From the NCBI GenBank assembly GCA_023014335.1, contig JAECYW010000005.1:2108001-2172000 (forward strand): DNA of 64,000 nucleotides, read 5' to 3'. The notes below the pieces were generated by a model. It saw nothing but the letters and a program-made list of their open reading frames with translations, did not search any database and was not told the DNA's origin. Shown here in pieces: positions 48,675-60,000 of the stretch; within the stretch, counting starts at the first letter, position 1; every line of letters begins with the position of its first letter. The stretch is from Galerina marginata. Its lineage: Eukaryota > Basidiomycota > Agaricomycetes > Agaricales > Galerinaceae. The translations under genes were made by a program, and so were the position numbers.

Positions 48675-49417
48675 GCAGGCTTGCAGCCTCTACGTCTGCT
48701 TCTGGGCCTGGTGAATAATATGGCCCCCCACCCGCGCCACACACGCGCCCACGCCGCCCACGCGCAAAACGGGAACCGCCAGTGCCATTTGCGGTGTCGC
48801 TGGTTTTCTCCCCCACGACAACATGAGCAAGTGCCACGCGAGGGTGTGGTGTATACCAGTTTTGTATACCAGTTTGCAGTAGAATGTCTCATAGCCCAAT
48901 AATTGTAGCATAGTTAAGTGTATCATATAGTGTATATCAACATCCTGATCCTTGCCGTAGGAACAACTCAATCATGTTTTTTTTGTGTTTAGCTTGAAAT
49001 TTTTGAATATTGGTCATTTGATAACTGTTGAACCATACACACCACTATGGGTTGTCATGACCTGGTGAGTCCCACATGTACAAACTGTCCACAACCAAGT
49101 AACTATAAGAATCCGAATCTATATTTGTCTTCTCTCCACTGCCACTCCAATAGACTGCCACATAGACAAAGACTGTCCAAAGATAATTCATTCTCTAGGA
49201 CTCCATGGCATCCATTCTCTGAAAGCTCCAGGCTGCGTCTAGTTGAATTCGACAAAGCTGTGTGGTACTATGGTGCTAAGCTCCGCACGTAGTATGGAAT
49301 CTGGATTCTGACCTGGAATGACCTACTCCGATAGTATGTATACGCCGATGACTGGGCCAATGGCGTAGCCAATGCTGTGTGATCCGGATCCTGTCCGATT
49401 GATCGGGATGCCACGGC
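48675..49417. other. Intergenic region left of the transposable element
   Basis: This is 3' flank of copy F and then sequence with no recognised gene. An imperfect repeat (ATACCAGTTTTGTATACCAG) lies near 48850-48870. Confidence 0.4.
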
Positions 49418-49421
49418 ATAC
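49418..49421. repeat. Left target site duplication ATAC
   Basis: ATAC lies directly before the left inverted terminus CACTGTGGG, and the same four bases directly follow the right terminus at 53352-53355. A four-base match alone is weak evidence; its exact position at both ends gives it weight. Confidence 0.65.
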
Positions 49422-49443
49422 CACTGTGGGAAGGATATGCAGT
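49422..49443 (+). repeat. Left terminal inverted repeat
   Basis: CACTGTGGGAAGGATATGCA followed by GT. The first 12 bases are identical, in inverse orientation, to the right end, and 19 of 22 match overall. Confidence 0.75.
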
Positions 49444-49570
49444 GATATGCACCGTTTGGGAGGTAGTTCAAGGAACTGCTTTTGGGACAGTTCCGTTTAC
49501 TAGTAAAAAGCGGTCAAAATTACAGTGTAGAATACTCCCTAAAATGTGTTTCAAATAACTACCTTCAAAA

Positions 49571-49818
49571 GCGGTCATTTGAACTGCTTCCGAGCAGTTA
49601 TTCTGACTGCTTTTGAAAAGCAGTGATCTGAACTGCCTCCAAAGCAGTTATTCTGACTGCTTTTCAAAAGCGGTCATTTAAACTTCCTCCAAGCAGTTAT
49701 TGTAACTGCTTTTTTAAAAGCGGTCATTTGAACTGCCTCCAAGCAGTTACTCTGACTACTTTTCAAAAGCAGTCATTTAAACTACTTTCCAGTGCGAAAA
49801 ACAGTTAGTTAAACTGCT
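49571..49818 (+). repeat. Subterminal tandem repeat, about 50-base unit, five copies
   Basis: The unit begins GCGGTCATTTGAACTGCCTC and contains AAGCAGTTATTCTGACTGCT. Unit starts are at 49571, 49620, 49670, 49720 and 49769, so the period is 49-50 bases. Each unit contains AACTGC, GCAGTT and GACTGC in alternating orientation, giving several possible small hairpins. Confidence 0.9.
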
Positions 49819-49983
49819 TTTTGAGGAATTGCTGACCAGGCGGTTGGATGGACTGCTTCGAACCAGTTTAAGAAACCACGTTCATGCTCAAATATCATCC
49901 ATTAAGTACAGACAATGCTCTAGACTACTCCTTATAAATACTGTCTACTACGTACCTAGACCGGCGATAATTCCCAGTAAGAG

Positions 49984-50870
49984 GTGACGCTGAAGCCGAG
50001 AATCGAGGTTCTCCTGCTCTCGCTCATCCTCCGCCTGGTTATGAGTCTACCAGGGCACTCAGTAACCATCCGGCGGCATTCCCGTTCACGCTTGTCGCTT
50101 CAAAATGTTCTTTCCGTCAGATTCAGTCGTATTCTCAACTTAGGTCACTCACCTTTGGCGCCGCAGCCTTTGCATTTCCCGTGTTGCTCCCCGTCGCCAC
50201 CGTTAGAAGCATCACCGTCCGTAGTTCGCTGACCCGAATGCACCGCCGGGGCGTGTGTTAGGCGATACCTGCGTCCGGTGTTCACAAGAGGTGACGATGG
50301 AGCGGGCAACGCGCTCCTTTCAGTACCATGGCGGGTGGCGCACATAGAGGTGGTTGTCTCTACCTCGAGCCCTTCCAATGCTTGTGTCGGTTGTGATAAT
50401 CGAGGTGCATCGGCACCTATACTCACCTTCTTCGACCGAAACCTCCTCTGGCGATTCCACCGTCCAGATGTCGACTTTGGAAGATAACACGTTCCCGTCG
50501 GCCCACGCCTCTCAACTATGGCTGGTGCAAGTCGATCCTCGCTGCGGACCAGTCAAGTCAGCATCTCCGGCTCCTTTGAAGGTGCTTGCAGCTGCCACCG
50601 CTGTCAGGGGAGGAAACAAACGCGTTCCCGTGGCGTGGGTGACTGAGCGACTCTGTCGTCATCGGGGGTGAGGATACGGGCAGGCTAGCATCGCTTTGCG
50701 GTGTTGCACGTTTGGTGTCACTCGTTAACCGTTTGCACGGAGACGTTCGTCGGTGGCGGTGGCGAGGTGCATGAGGGAGAGAAGACGCCGGCCCACATCC
50801 CTCACGAGAGGTGGAGGGGCGCACGGCGGAGTCGGCTCGGCAAGTGGGTTGGTGTCATGACAGCTGCATG
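49984..50870. other. GC-rich interior of the element, unidentified
   Basis: Open frames exist on both strands (for example 50145-50426 minus, 50354-50671 plus), rich in Ser, Pro, Arg and Thr. None has a recognisable domain. The GC content differs sharply from the element ends, which suggests captured or foreign sequence, possibly pieces of a host gene. Confidence 0.4.
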
Positions 50871-51279
50871 CAAAACAGTAGACAGTTTTCAAAAATTCGC
50901 ACTGTGCGCTGTTGTTTGTCTAAACAACCATGTTTAGTAGCCCGCATGAACCTGAGTGGCGCGCAAATGGCGTGAATGACGTAGAAAGGCACTAAAGGAC
51001 CCTTAGGGGGCTCCATGTTGGAGTGATTTGCCGGCGGGTTTTCCAGAATAAGACTTCGTCGCAAGGCGCGACGCGTGGAGCTGACCAAAACTGGTTGCTT
51101 ATACAAATACAGGCGCAATGGAAGAAATTCAGAAGACTGTCTAGGGTTTTGCATACAGCTGGAAGGGCGGCAGATGGAAGTGGAAGAAAGACAAGTCGAA
51201 ATTATTGCCAAAGTTGGCTTTCAACATATCACGTGATATTACATCACGCTACCGGCGCGCCGCGAAATTCAAACAAGTC

Positions 51280-51860
51280 CCTCGCTCCTGCCACCTTCTT
51301 ATCCAGCGAACTGTCGACCCACGCAAGAAGGCTCTCAACGATGCAGGTATCGAAGCAAACGAAATTAATGAAGTCATCCCTGTTGGTAGCATGACTCATA
51401 TGCTACGCGTCGCACAGATCATCAAACATCAAAGGCATCGTCGGTCGCGATCCCAGCGAAGGCGTTAACCTGGATGAGCCGATTGCTAACGGTGCTGCTA
51501 TTTGACGTGGTGTGCTCGCTGGAAATGTTACGGATATCTTACTACTGGACGTCGCTCCTCTCTCTCTTGGTACAGTAAATTCTCAATTCAGCTTTTGTTT
51601 ACATTGACTCATCTCCTCTGTAGGTATCCAGACACTTGGCGGTATCATGACCAGACTCATCAGCCGCAACATGACCATCCCCACTGTGAAGTCTCAGGCC
51701 TTCTCGACAGCAGCTATTGATCAAACTGCCATCGAAGTTAAAATCTATCAAGGTAAACGCGAACTTGTCCATCGAAACAAACTCCTCGGCCAACCCCCCC
51801 CGGTTCCATGGGTCCCCCAAATCAAGATCACATTCAACATTGATGCTGGTGTGTATGTTG
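51280..51860 (+). pseudogene. Mitochondrial-type HSP70 (Ssc1-like) fragment, broken
   Basis: A stretch from the end of the HSP70 ATPase domain into the substrate-binding domain. Visible blocks are LIQRTVDPRKKALNDAG, EINEVIPVGSMTHMLRVAQI, GRDPSEGVNLDEPIANGAAI, GVLAGNVTDILLLDVAPLSL, then [20 protein letters not shown] and [26 protein letters not shown] and the IYQGERE-like block resemble mitochondrial Ssc1/mortalin. A frame change occurs near 51430 and an in-frame TGA at 51505-51507, and conserved residues are lost (VGGMTRMPRV reads VGSMTHMLRV). An intron remains after DVAPLSLG (gtacag...tgtag), so the copy came from genomic DNA and not from mRNA. It is not functional. Confidence 0.85.
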
Positions 51861-52031
51861 CTTATCAACAATGTATGTATACTCATTTCCGCCATTTTTA
51901 GATGACCACAAAACGCATGCCGCCGAGACATCGACCGACCAGCTTGCCTCGAGAAGGAGATGAAGGATTAAGTCGTTTTCTTTGACCTTTCATCCTCACC
52001 CATTCAGTCGACACCTGTCCTGTTCTTTGAC

Positions 52032-52733
52032 TTGCCCGATCGTCTGATCAGGCTGTTGACCGACGTCCGCTCCCAAATGCCACCTCAAACTCAATCGCCG
52101 CCTTTCCGCTATTCCACGACAATTACGCCTTCAACCCCACGTCACGCCAGTCCCACCCAGCCACCCTCCTCTCACCTTACCTTTGACGGCCTGGACGGCT
52201 TCGGCTTTGCCCATGCCGGCGGGAGAAGGCCATTCCGTCAACCCCGTCGCGCCGCCGTTGAAAGACTTTTGGATGATGAGTTTGGAAGTGCAGGTGCTAG
52301 AGTGGACATGAATTTGGGGCTGGGACTGGGACTTGTTTGAAGTCCTGATTCCTTCAGGCTTGGTCCGTTTGGGGCTGGGTCGTCATTGTTGTTGATTGCT
52401 GGATCCGCTTTTGCTTCTGCTTCACCGGCGTTCGACGACTCGATAGCCACACCGTCGACGCCGCATCCTCTCAACCTCAACCCCAACACCCGCAGGCACA
52501 CCAGCCACCACAATGCATGCACTTCTTTTCGCTGCTGGGGAGCAACACAGACAACAAGCGCATCCTGCGCGCACTGGGGCCGAAGAAATATGTGCCGGGC
52601 CCAACGATCACTGTGCCCAGTACGTTGTCGTCGCCGATGCAGAGTTGTGCAGAGCTTGCTCCTGGGAGCCGGAGGTTGGAGTTGATCCTGGACAGTGATG
52701 AGGATTTCCCTCGCACCAGGTGTGTTCTCATTA
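52032..52733 (+). pseudogene. Possible second captured gene fragment
   Basis: Frames here look partly coding, but I recognise no family. An open frame 52032-52340 carries LTFDGLDGFGFAHAGGRRPF and AAVERLLDDEFGSAG. Another at 52517-52720 carries LLGSNTDNKRILRALGPKKY and LELILDSDEDFPRTR, stopping near a GT donor-like site. They could be exons of one fragmented host gene placed next to the HSP70 piece. Confidence 0.3.
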
Positions 52734-53274
52734 TCTGCACGTCTACTCTTCTTTCTGATTTTAATTCAAGGTCCTCGTGCACTTCAGACCGCTCGTCATT
52801 ATTCGCGTGCTTCCTCAGAGCCCGAGAAGATAGAATAAGTCGCTTTTTTACACTTCACACTTCACCCTCGCCAAGACAGATTTAACTTTCATTTTATTGT
52901 ACATCCCGCTTTTTTTTTCAATTTTCGATAGGTAGTTTAACTGCTTGAAAAGCAGTAAATTTAACTGTCCGTGAAAACAGCGCAGATTACTGACTGAGAG
53001 TGGTACCCAGAATCAACTAAGCCATAACATAGTATGAATTGAGTAAAATGGTAAAACTCCAATGAATAACACTGTAATTAAGGGTAATATTGTACACCGA
53101 AACGAGAGGTAGTTTAGTGTACTGCTCAAAAGCGGTTTATATGACTGACTACCGAGACAGCGCAGAACACCGTCATTATTCGGTCCAAATGACCGTCCAC
53201 GCAACCGGTGATTTAAACTGGGCGGAAGCAGTGCCGATTACCTGTTACAGAGCAGTCTTGACAACCCCCTGTGG

Positions 53275-53316
53275 AAGTAGTGACATAAACCCACCAAAAA
53301 CGTGACATCACTACTT
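53275..53316. repeat. Subterminal hairpin near the right end
   Basis: AAGTAGTGA at 53275-53283 pairs with TCACTACTT at 53308-53316, a perfect 9-base stem, 35 bases from the right terminus. Confidence 0.75.
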
Positions 53317-53329
53317 AGCGGTATTTTAA

Positions 53330-53351
53330 ACTGCTTTTACTTCCCACAGTG
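53330..53351 (-). repeat. Right terminal inverted repeat
   Basis: Read on the minus strand from 53351: CACTGTGGGAAGTAAAAGCA followed by GT, matching the left end at 19 of 22 positions. Confidence 0.75.
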
Positions 53352-53355
53352 ATAC
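53352..53355. repeat. Right target site duplication ATAC
   Basis: Directly follows the right terminus CCCACAGTG and equals the four bases before the left terminus. Confidence 0.65.
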
Positions 53356-54979
53356 TCAATTCCCGCGCAACGCGTGTTGTTCCCAGTTGTTCCGTTCTCT
53401 AGGTTTCCGATGCACTGCCGTGCACAGCTCCGGGCGCCAACGGCCCCGAGCTTGACATTTGTCGACTGCCTTGACGAAACAAGCGCAAAACCGTTTCTGT
53501 TGGTCGCGCCAGGGTGATTCCTGGCGACAACAACGCTCATGTGGTTAAAGTAAGGAGTAAGTCCAATTCTTTAATAGTTTTGATGACTAGCCTCTTACTA
53601 GTTTACTTGTCGGCCAGTTCAATTTTAACTCAATAAACTAACTTATGGGGTACCAATTTGGGGTATATTTCTCAGATGTCGGCCAAAAAGAACCGATGCA
53701 ATACGGACTTACTCAACTACTATTCATTCCTACAGACTGCGGAATTCCAAAAGCACTGCCAAGCTACGGCGTGGTCTGTTGAAGCTTGAAAGCTGAACTC
53801 TCGGACGGCTCAGACTATCTGATTAGGAGACGCTTCAGAAATTGCTGCTTTTTGCGTTCCACAAAATTTCTACCGGAGGACAATTATGCACCCGGGCTCT
53901 AAGTATACTTCATTCTTCACGTCTTTGACTTTTTCTTCTCCGTTTAGAAAGGCACTTACTGACCAGATGACTATGAAGGGTCGATTCTCATGAAGAGCAT
54001 TGTCGCCGTATACGAGTATGCTCGTAAACTGGATATGCCAGAACACCTATGAGTGACGGCGCTGATGGCAGTGATCCTGAATCAGATGTAAGGATTCTAA
54101 CTGTAACTTTCAACTTTGAGTTTTGGGGCCAGGAGAATGGCTCTTTCTACCAGGACCTTTTCAGCATGATCCATGGAAGGAAGGTAGTATATTATACTGA
54201 TGTGGTCCCTCATCGGAGGTAGATGGTGTTTTAATTGTAACAATTGAAACAGTCAATTTGCCGCAGAGTAAGAGGTAAATAATTAATGACTATACAGGTG
54301 GCTATCTATGCAGTCACCACAGGAAGGCAACGGTACACACATAGGAGAGATTTCAAGCTTCTTCCAAGTACTGGGACAACTGTTTCTAGACACAGCCGTA
54401 TCTCCGCTTGAGGGTCTTTTTCGACCCCCTTATGTTACTTTGATAAAGGTCTCTCATGTTTGCCTGATTGTTTAAAAGACAAAAAGGATCCGGATTTAAC
54501 CTGTAAACTTGTGAACCCTATAGGCTCATGATAAAACAAATCCCTTGTCCACGAGTGGTGAACCCTACTCCCAAAAGAAAATGATGGTCGAGGTCTCACT
54601 GCTTAAGAACGGCTTTCGGCTCAGGATGGGTATATTGGCATGTGAAGCCATTTCGAATTATGAAAGTCGCGGGTGTAAAGTACGTCGAAATGGAAGAGTA
54701 CCCAACTACATACCGCATGCTCCTATGCGCTTGCTGTCTTCCATGTCTTGAAATAGTGCACCTGTAATGCGCTCAAGTCATCAACAGTTCCATCTACACC
54801 GACATACATCAGGAATCACCCCTTGGGCTAGATATCGTCTGGAGCTGAAGAAAGATGTAAGGCGCAATTGATGCGAAAACATCTCGTCAGCTTCAACTTG
54901 GCACAATGGGCCAAGAGGACGGATTCCTCAAAGACCAATCCCAGGGTTCAAGAAATTGGTGTTCCAAGCCTTATTGGTG
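53356..54979. other. Region without a recognised gene
   Basis: AT-rich DNA. The frames 53337-53540 (minus, partly inside the element) and 54545-54751 (plus) have no recognisable features. Nothing repeated or RNA-like was seen. Confidence 0.45.
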
Positions 54980-56728
54980 CTATGAGACTGCTGGCGCGTC
55001 GCTAAAATAGTTACCGCCGAGAGTGAGTTGATACACTGCTTCGTAATCCCAGGTATCGCCGGCCATCTGAGTAAAACCTAAACCGTAGCTTCCCAAAATT
55101 TTGGTAACCTCTTGATCGTCCTTTTCGATAGCCTGTAAGGATTGTAGAGGAGGAATCGCAGGCAGAGTGTTGAAGACAAGTCTGGCAATATTAACTCGAG
55201 CGAGATAGGTTTCCCATGACAGGTTTGTTGTGAACTTGGTGTCAGCTCTGACGAACTCGATGATGCGCTCGATAGTTCCGTATTCCTTGATGTACTGGTA
55301 GGCATGGACTGGTCCAATGTTCTTAATACGATCAGAGAAATCGGTTCCCATGAGCACGGCTAAATCGACATATGCTTCGCGACTTAAGCCCAAGGCATTG
55401 CGGATGTCTGAACCCGAAACAAGAACAATAGGCTCTGAATAGCTGGTAATGTTCTTCATTAGAGGAGCTTCATACACAAGCACATCCTGCAAATATATCA
55501 GTTACTAATCTTCATGTTGCCAAACTGCATTGTCTTACGGTGTCTTCGCTTGCTACAAAGTCAGCATGTCCATTCAGCACGATAGCTGAGGCGAGAGCTT
55601 CTGCCTCGACGGCGCCTGTGGCGTCTATGCACGGAATACCCATGGCTCGGAGGACATCTTTGGATTGATTATATATCGTTTGTGTCGGTCTGTTGCTACG
55701 TCGGTCAAATGACATTGACAACATGTAGCTCTCATTGACGAGGGAGTTGATTTTTTCCCCTATGGCGCTAGCAAGATCCGCGGCAGGGTACTCTGATGAC
55801 TGTGTCAATGTCTTCCAGAGTTCTCCTTCTTGAACGGTAAGGTTGAACTGCTTTTTGGTCACCGTTTGCGAGGCTTGTTGGCCTACAGCTAACACGGCGG
55901 GCTGCATTGGGATGCCAGCGGAGTCAATGGAAGCAGAGAAGAGCTTCGCGATTGCAGCTTTGTAACCGATGTTTAAAGACCTGAAATGGTTGGGTAGCTG
56001 GTCCGGGGTTATTGACAGAGCAGTGTGACCGATGTGAGGCATTTCCTGAAGATGAGAATCTGGAGGGCTTTCCTCTGTCGACGATGGTATTTCTTCCTTT
56101 TGTTCGTTGAGGGGGTCTTGTTGGAGAAGAGTCGAAGTGCAGTCTTCGACGTTCGGAAGGTCACTCAAAGCCATGAAAACCTGCTGCTTGTCTGCAAAGC
56201 TGACGTTTTGAAAAATTTCAATTCCGTCTTTCAACTGACGCAACCGTTGAAAGCGCTCTCTTTCAATCCCTCCTCGCGATTGTGCCAGTTGCCGTACTGC
56301 TTGTCTTCGTTCAACCTGTGACCTGTAATGATTAGGAAATACTTTGAATAGAAACAGATGCCTACTTCTTTGGCCTTGGCAACTTGCCGTTCCTTTCCGT
56401 CAAATACGCAGATCGCAGAGACACCATTTTCATTCAACTCTTGAGCGAGCCTGTACCATCCAAGAATGTGTCGATAGGGATGGTCTCGCCGCATAAAATG
56501 AAATCTCTGGGTGATGAGAGTCCCATCGCTGAGTAAAATACCTCAGAAAAATTTGGAGAATTCAGTACCGTGCTTACAGTACGATCTTCTTCCCTCGAAG
56601 TGACTGAAGCCGACTGGGCAATTTCTTCAGTACATCAGGACTGTCGAACATATTAATTTCTTCCAATGAATTAAAGGATGGTTTTACCAATTCTTTTGAA
56701 GAAACGGAGTTAGTCCTCTCACTCCCAT
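54980..56728 (-). CDS. XPG/FEN1-family structure-specific nuclease with long insert
   Basis: PIN-fold nuclease of the Rad2/XPG/FEN1 family, which cuts branched DNA in repair or replication. The ATG at 56728 opens MGVRGLTPFLQKN, the classic start. Splicing then gives CPDVLKKLPSRLQSLRGKKI, VLDGTLITQRFHFMRRDHPY and VSAICVFDGKERQVAKAKE. The I domain is DVLRAMGIPCIDATGAVEAE, LNGHADFVASEDT joined to DVLVYEAPLMKN, and AYVDLAVLMGTDFSDRIKNI with a helix-hairpin region (GPVHAYQYIKEYGTIERII). The metal-binding acids in VLDGT, EAEA, SEDTDVL and GTDF are all present. About 240 residues separate the N and I domains, longer than in FEN1 and much shorter than in XPG/Rad2. The end SDAPAVS is at 54980. I cannot assign it to one subfamily. 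Confidence 0.85.
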
Positions 56729-57058
56729 AGGTACTAGGAAAACTGAACCCGGCTGTCAGTGTTCAAGAGAATTCAGACTCGGAGCTGAGCGCGTCGAACA
56801 CGGTCGATCCAAATAGTAATGTCATCACGTGAAAATGACATCATCACATCTTGTGTTTATGGATTCATAATGGATGCCCGATGAACAGATAACTTATAAG
56901 TTTTGGCGACCGGCAGGCCAACTCTCCTTTTCTTAAATTGAAATGCACCCTGTAGAAGAGAACGATTTCTTACAAAAGCGAAGAGAAAATAAAAATGGAA
57001 TTTTAGCTACAAACGATCCTCCCATATCACAGTTCTAAAGTAAGTACGTGCAGCAGCC

Positions 57059-60000
57059 TCACCACGAAGCTGGTAAACCAGACGCAGCGGCACCAATCTC
57101 CGTCAGCTGAATGAGAGGGTCCAGAGTTCCCTTGAATTGAGGCAGATAAGCTGCGTCGGTATACGGACAGTGGACTGAAGGTGAGCCCTTGTATATGGGA
57201 GTAAAGCTCGCAGCACAGATTTCGAATGGGCTGAATTCGTCGTATGAGATCTCCACCGCATTGCGTGGGTTTCGATCACCGGCAGCTATACGTTGTCGAG
57301 CCTAAAGAGAAAATAGAGAATTAATTTGAAGAAAAGGAAATGGCAAGATGTTGAAACACACCTGGGCGACAACTTTGGGATCTGGCTTCAATTCAAGCAA
57401 ACGTCTTGCAAATCGTGCTGCGTGTGCTTGGTTATTGGCCCGGGCAAAGACGTTAATCGCGCTTCTCAGTGCGATTTGCATGTGTGCAGGTTGAAGTTGG
57501 CATTGAGTGAAATATGCGGCCAGCTCGAGGTTCCGTGTCACATTGTCAGGCTCCTCTTCCACAATGCGTCTTCGCTCTAGCTCAATTGACACACCCAGCA
57601 GATACTCTCTGGCCATTGTGACTGTCTCTCGCCACTGTCAAAATTTATTAGCATGAAGGCAAGGATGATATCAATTGAACTGACCTGTTTAGCTTCGTCA
57701 TCTGAGGAGAGAACGACCAACAATAAAGCTTGCAAGGCTGAGCGGAAGGCTACCTGAGCCTCAGCTAGTTTATTCCCAGATAAAAATCGGTAGCCTTCCG
57801 AGAGGTCTAAGCGGATCGATTGAAGGGATCGAGCGGCCACAGGTAGAACACGACTGGGCGACGCTTCGCTCGGATTACGGCGGACGTGAAGCTTCAGTGG
57901 AGGCAATGACGCATATGGAGAAAGGTAAGTGTGTGACGAGCGGTATATTGAGAGGAATAGAGGCTTGAGGACAGCGAAGTTAACAACACCAAATTGACGA
58001 TTGAGAAGCTGGAAAAGCATTGCATCAATAAATTTACATAGAACGTAAAGTGGGATGCAACTTACTTGCATGGCTGTCTCGAATGAACCCGCGGCAACAT
58101 GATCAGCTGCCAAGGGTGAGTTCCTCACCCAAAGCTCGGTTTCGCTGGGTCCAGGTGTGGCTCCAGCACCCAACCCTTCCTCGACATCGGCCACGGCTTC
58201 CTCGCCATCAAGAGCAGACTGGAACTCGCCACCATCTGCATCCAGCTCCCATCCGCCCTCCTCAGGGTCAATCTCGTCATGGACTTCTTCCTCCTTGGCC
58301 CACGCATCCAACGCTGAGTGTCCAGCAGCAGCAGCATCACCATTGATATAAGCAGGCTCGGCACCGCCTTCCAGTTGACCATTAGCGAGTGCACGATCGA
58401 AGAAGTTCTCTCCTGTAGACAAAGAGGGCCACAAAAGGTCTGTAGTGGGTGTAACGGTAGGCGGGGGCTTTAAGGTAGATGCCGCGAAAGTTGGAACGTC
58501 ATCAATGTCTGCCTCAGTGAGACCAGCCGCTTCTAAAATCTCAGCAGCCAGATCATCGAGGCCATTGGTCTTGGCCGTGAGGTAGGCCAAAGGATCTACG
58601 GCGCGAATGAGAAAGAAAGACGTGAGATCAGAACGCTACTCACGCAGCCCAACGTCTCTGAGCACAGATATCCTTCCTTCAACATCCCCAGCATATAAAG
58701 CATTGTGGAAGCGCGACATCGGGTCGCCACGGGCATCGGCGATCTTCTGCATCTTTGAGAGTTTGTCTTTGCTGCCAGTAGCAAGATACAGGAAGGATAG
58801 CTTATCGAAATTCTTCGTTTGTTGATATGCTTTCTCAACGACCTGAGTGGGAATTTAAGCGACATTCTCGAGATATTTGAAGGATTGACAGACCTTGTGA
58901 TTGCCTTGCTTCAGGGCCTGTTGAGCAAGTCTCTCCCAGCAATCCGGGCGGTTGATCGTCTTTGCAGTTTCCATCGCGACATCCAGATTTCCACATTCAA
59001 TGGCAAGCTCGAATCTCGTATTAGTATCTTGCACGAAATGCAGGGCGATCTATAAAACAACTCAGCACTGGTATGAGTTTGCATACGTCGTTTGAAATAC
59101 CTCAGGGAAGCCTTTCTGCTGTAGGTAGGCAATGATGCTTTGTCCAAGGAGGGTGGACGTCTTGATGATGTAAAGCATCTCCTCGTAGTTGTTCTTGAGC
59201 AAGGCCAGTTTGAACCTGTACTCTGTGGGATCGAATGTGATGGTACGAGGACGCGCAGAGCGGTCAAGACAGTGGACGGTTTTGCCTTTGACTCTGGTCA
59301 GGTAGACGGGGTTATCCAACGTGCAGATAACGCCATGGTCACTGGAAAATGCTTAGCATTTAGAATGCACAGATGGTTCAGCAAAAGCAGACCCACCCTT
59401 GAGCCAAACAGTATTTGATATGGTTCAACGTCGAGTAGATAAACACACCCGCATCATCCCAAGCTCCTGACTTGATACGGATGGTCTCGTGAATCAAACT
59501 ATGTTGTGAAAAGTTTTTGTTGGCAATCGTGATAGCTGTTGGGATATAGTTATTTAACAACCACGTTTAAAAGGTCAGAACAGAGTAGTAACTCACTATG
59601 TTTACTCATTAAAGCGACTAATGAAGAGTCATTACTCCAGACCACGTATTTAACAGGAGGGCTGTTGATCTCGGCGATGGTTTTTTGTTGTTGGATATCA
59701 TACAAAACAACAGCAGTAGGCGAGCTCAAGATGAGGCAGGCAGTTCCGCCATAGAAAATCTCGTTGGTCTGAACAGGTGGCTTGATGGACTTGACAACCG
59801 AGTTGGAGAGATCGCGAACTTCGATAAGCTGGGAGATCAAAAATATTTGACTCCAATACACAAAACAAGACGAGCAATTGACTTGCCTGCGTAGTCTTAT
59901 TAAGAACAGCAAACCTGTTTCTGGCGACAAATATAGCACTCTGACCACTGCCCTTTTTTCCATCCACACTGGAGTCCTTCACCTCGCCCTGAGCTTGTTG

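Larger units (their letters stand above)
49422..53351. mobile_element. Non-autonomous CMC (CACTA/Mirage/Chapaev)-like DNA transposon with captured gene pieces
   Basis: The element is 3,930 bases long. The left end CACTGTGGGAAG is inverted exactly at the right end (CTTCCCACAGTG, 53340-53351), and GCAGT follows at the same distance in both (19 of the first 22 bases match). Four-base ATAC duplications flank it. Both ends carry many GCAGT/ACTGC motifs in both orientations, as in CACTA-type elements with subterminal transposase-binding repeats. CACTG ends and a 4-base target site fit the CMC superfamily, Chapaev type. No transposase was seen inside, so it must be moved in trans. The interior contains a broken HSP70 segment and other GC-rich sequence unlike the AT-rich ends. 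Confidence 0.72.

Noticed and set aside
49422..53351. Helitron as an explanation for gene capture
   Set aside because: Helitrons lack inverted ends and target duplications and end in CTRR; this element has inverted CACTG ends and ATAC duplications.
58050..58394. Long plus-strand frames opposite the coatomer alpha gene
   Set aside because: They lie antisense to a certain coding exon and reflect its codon composition.
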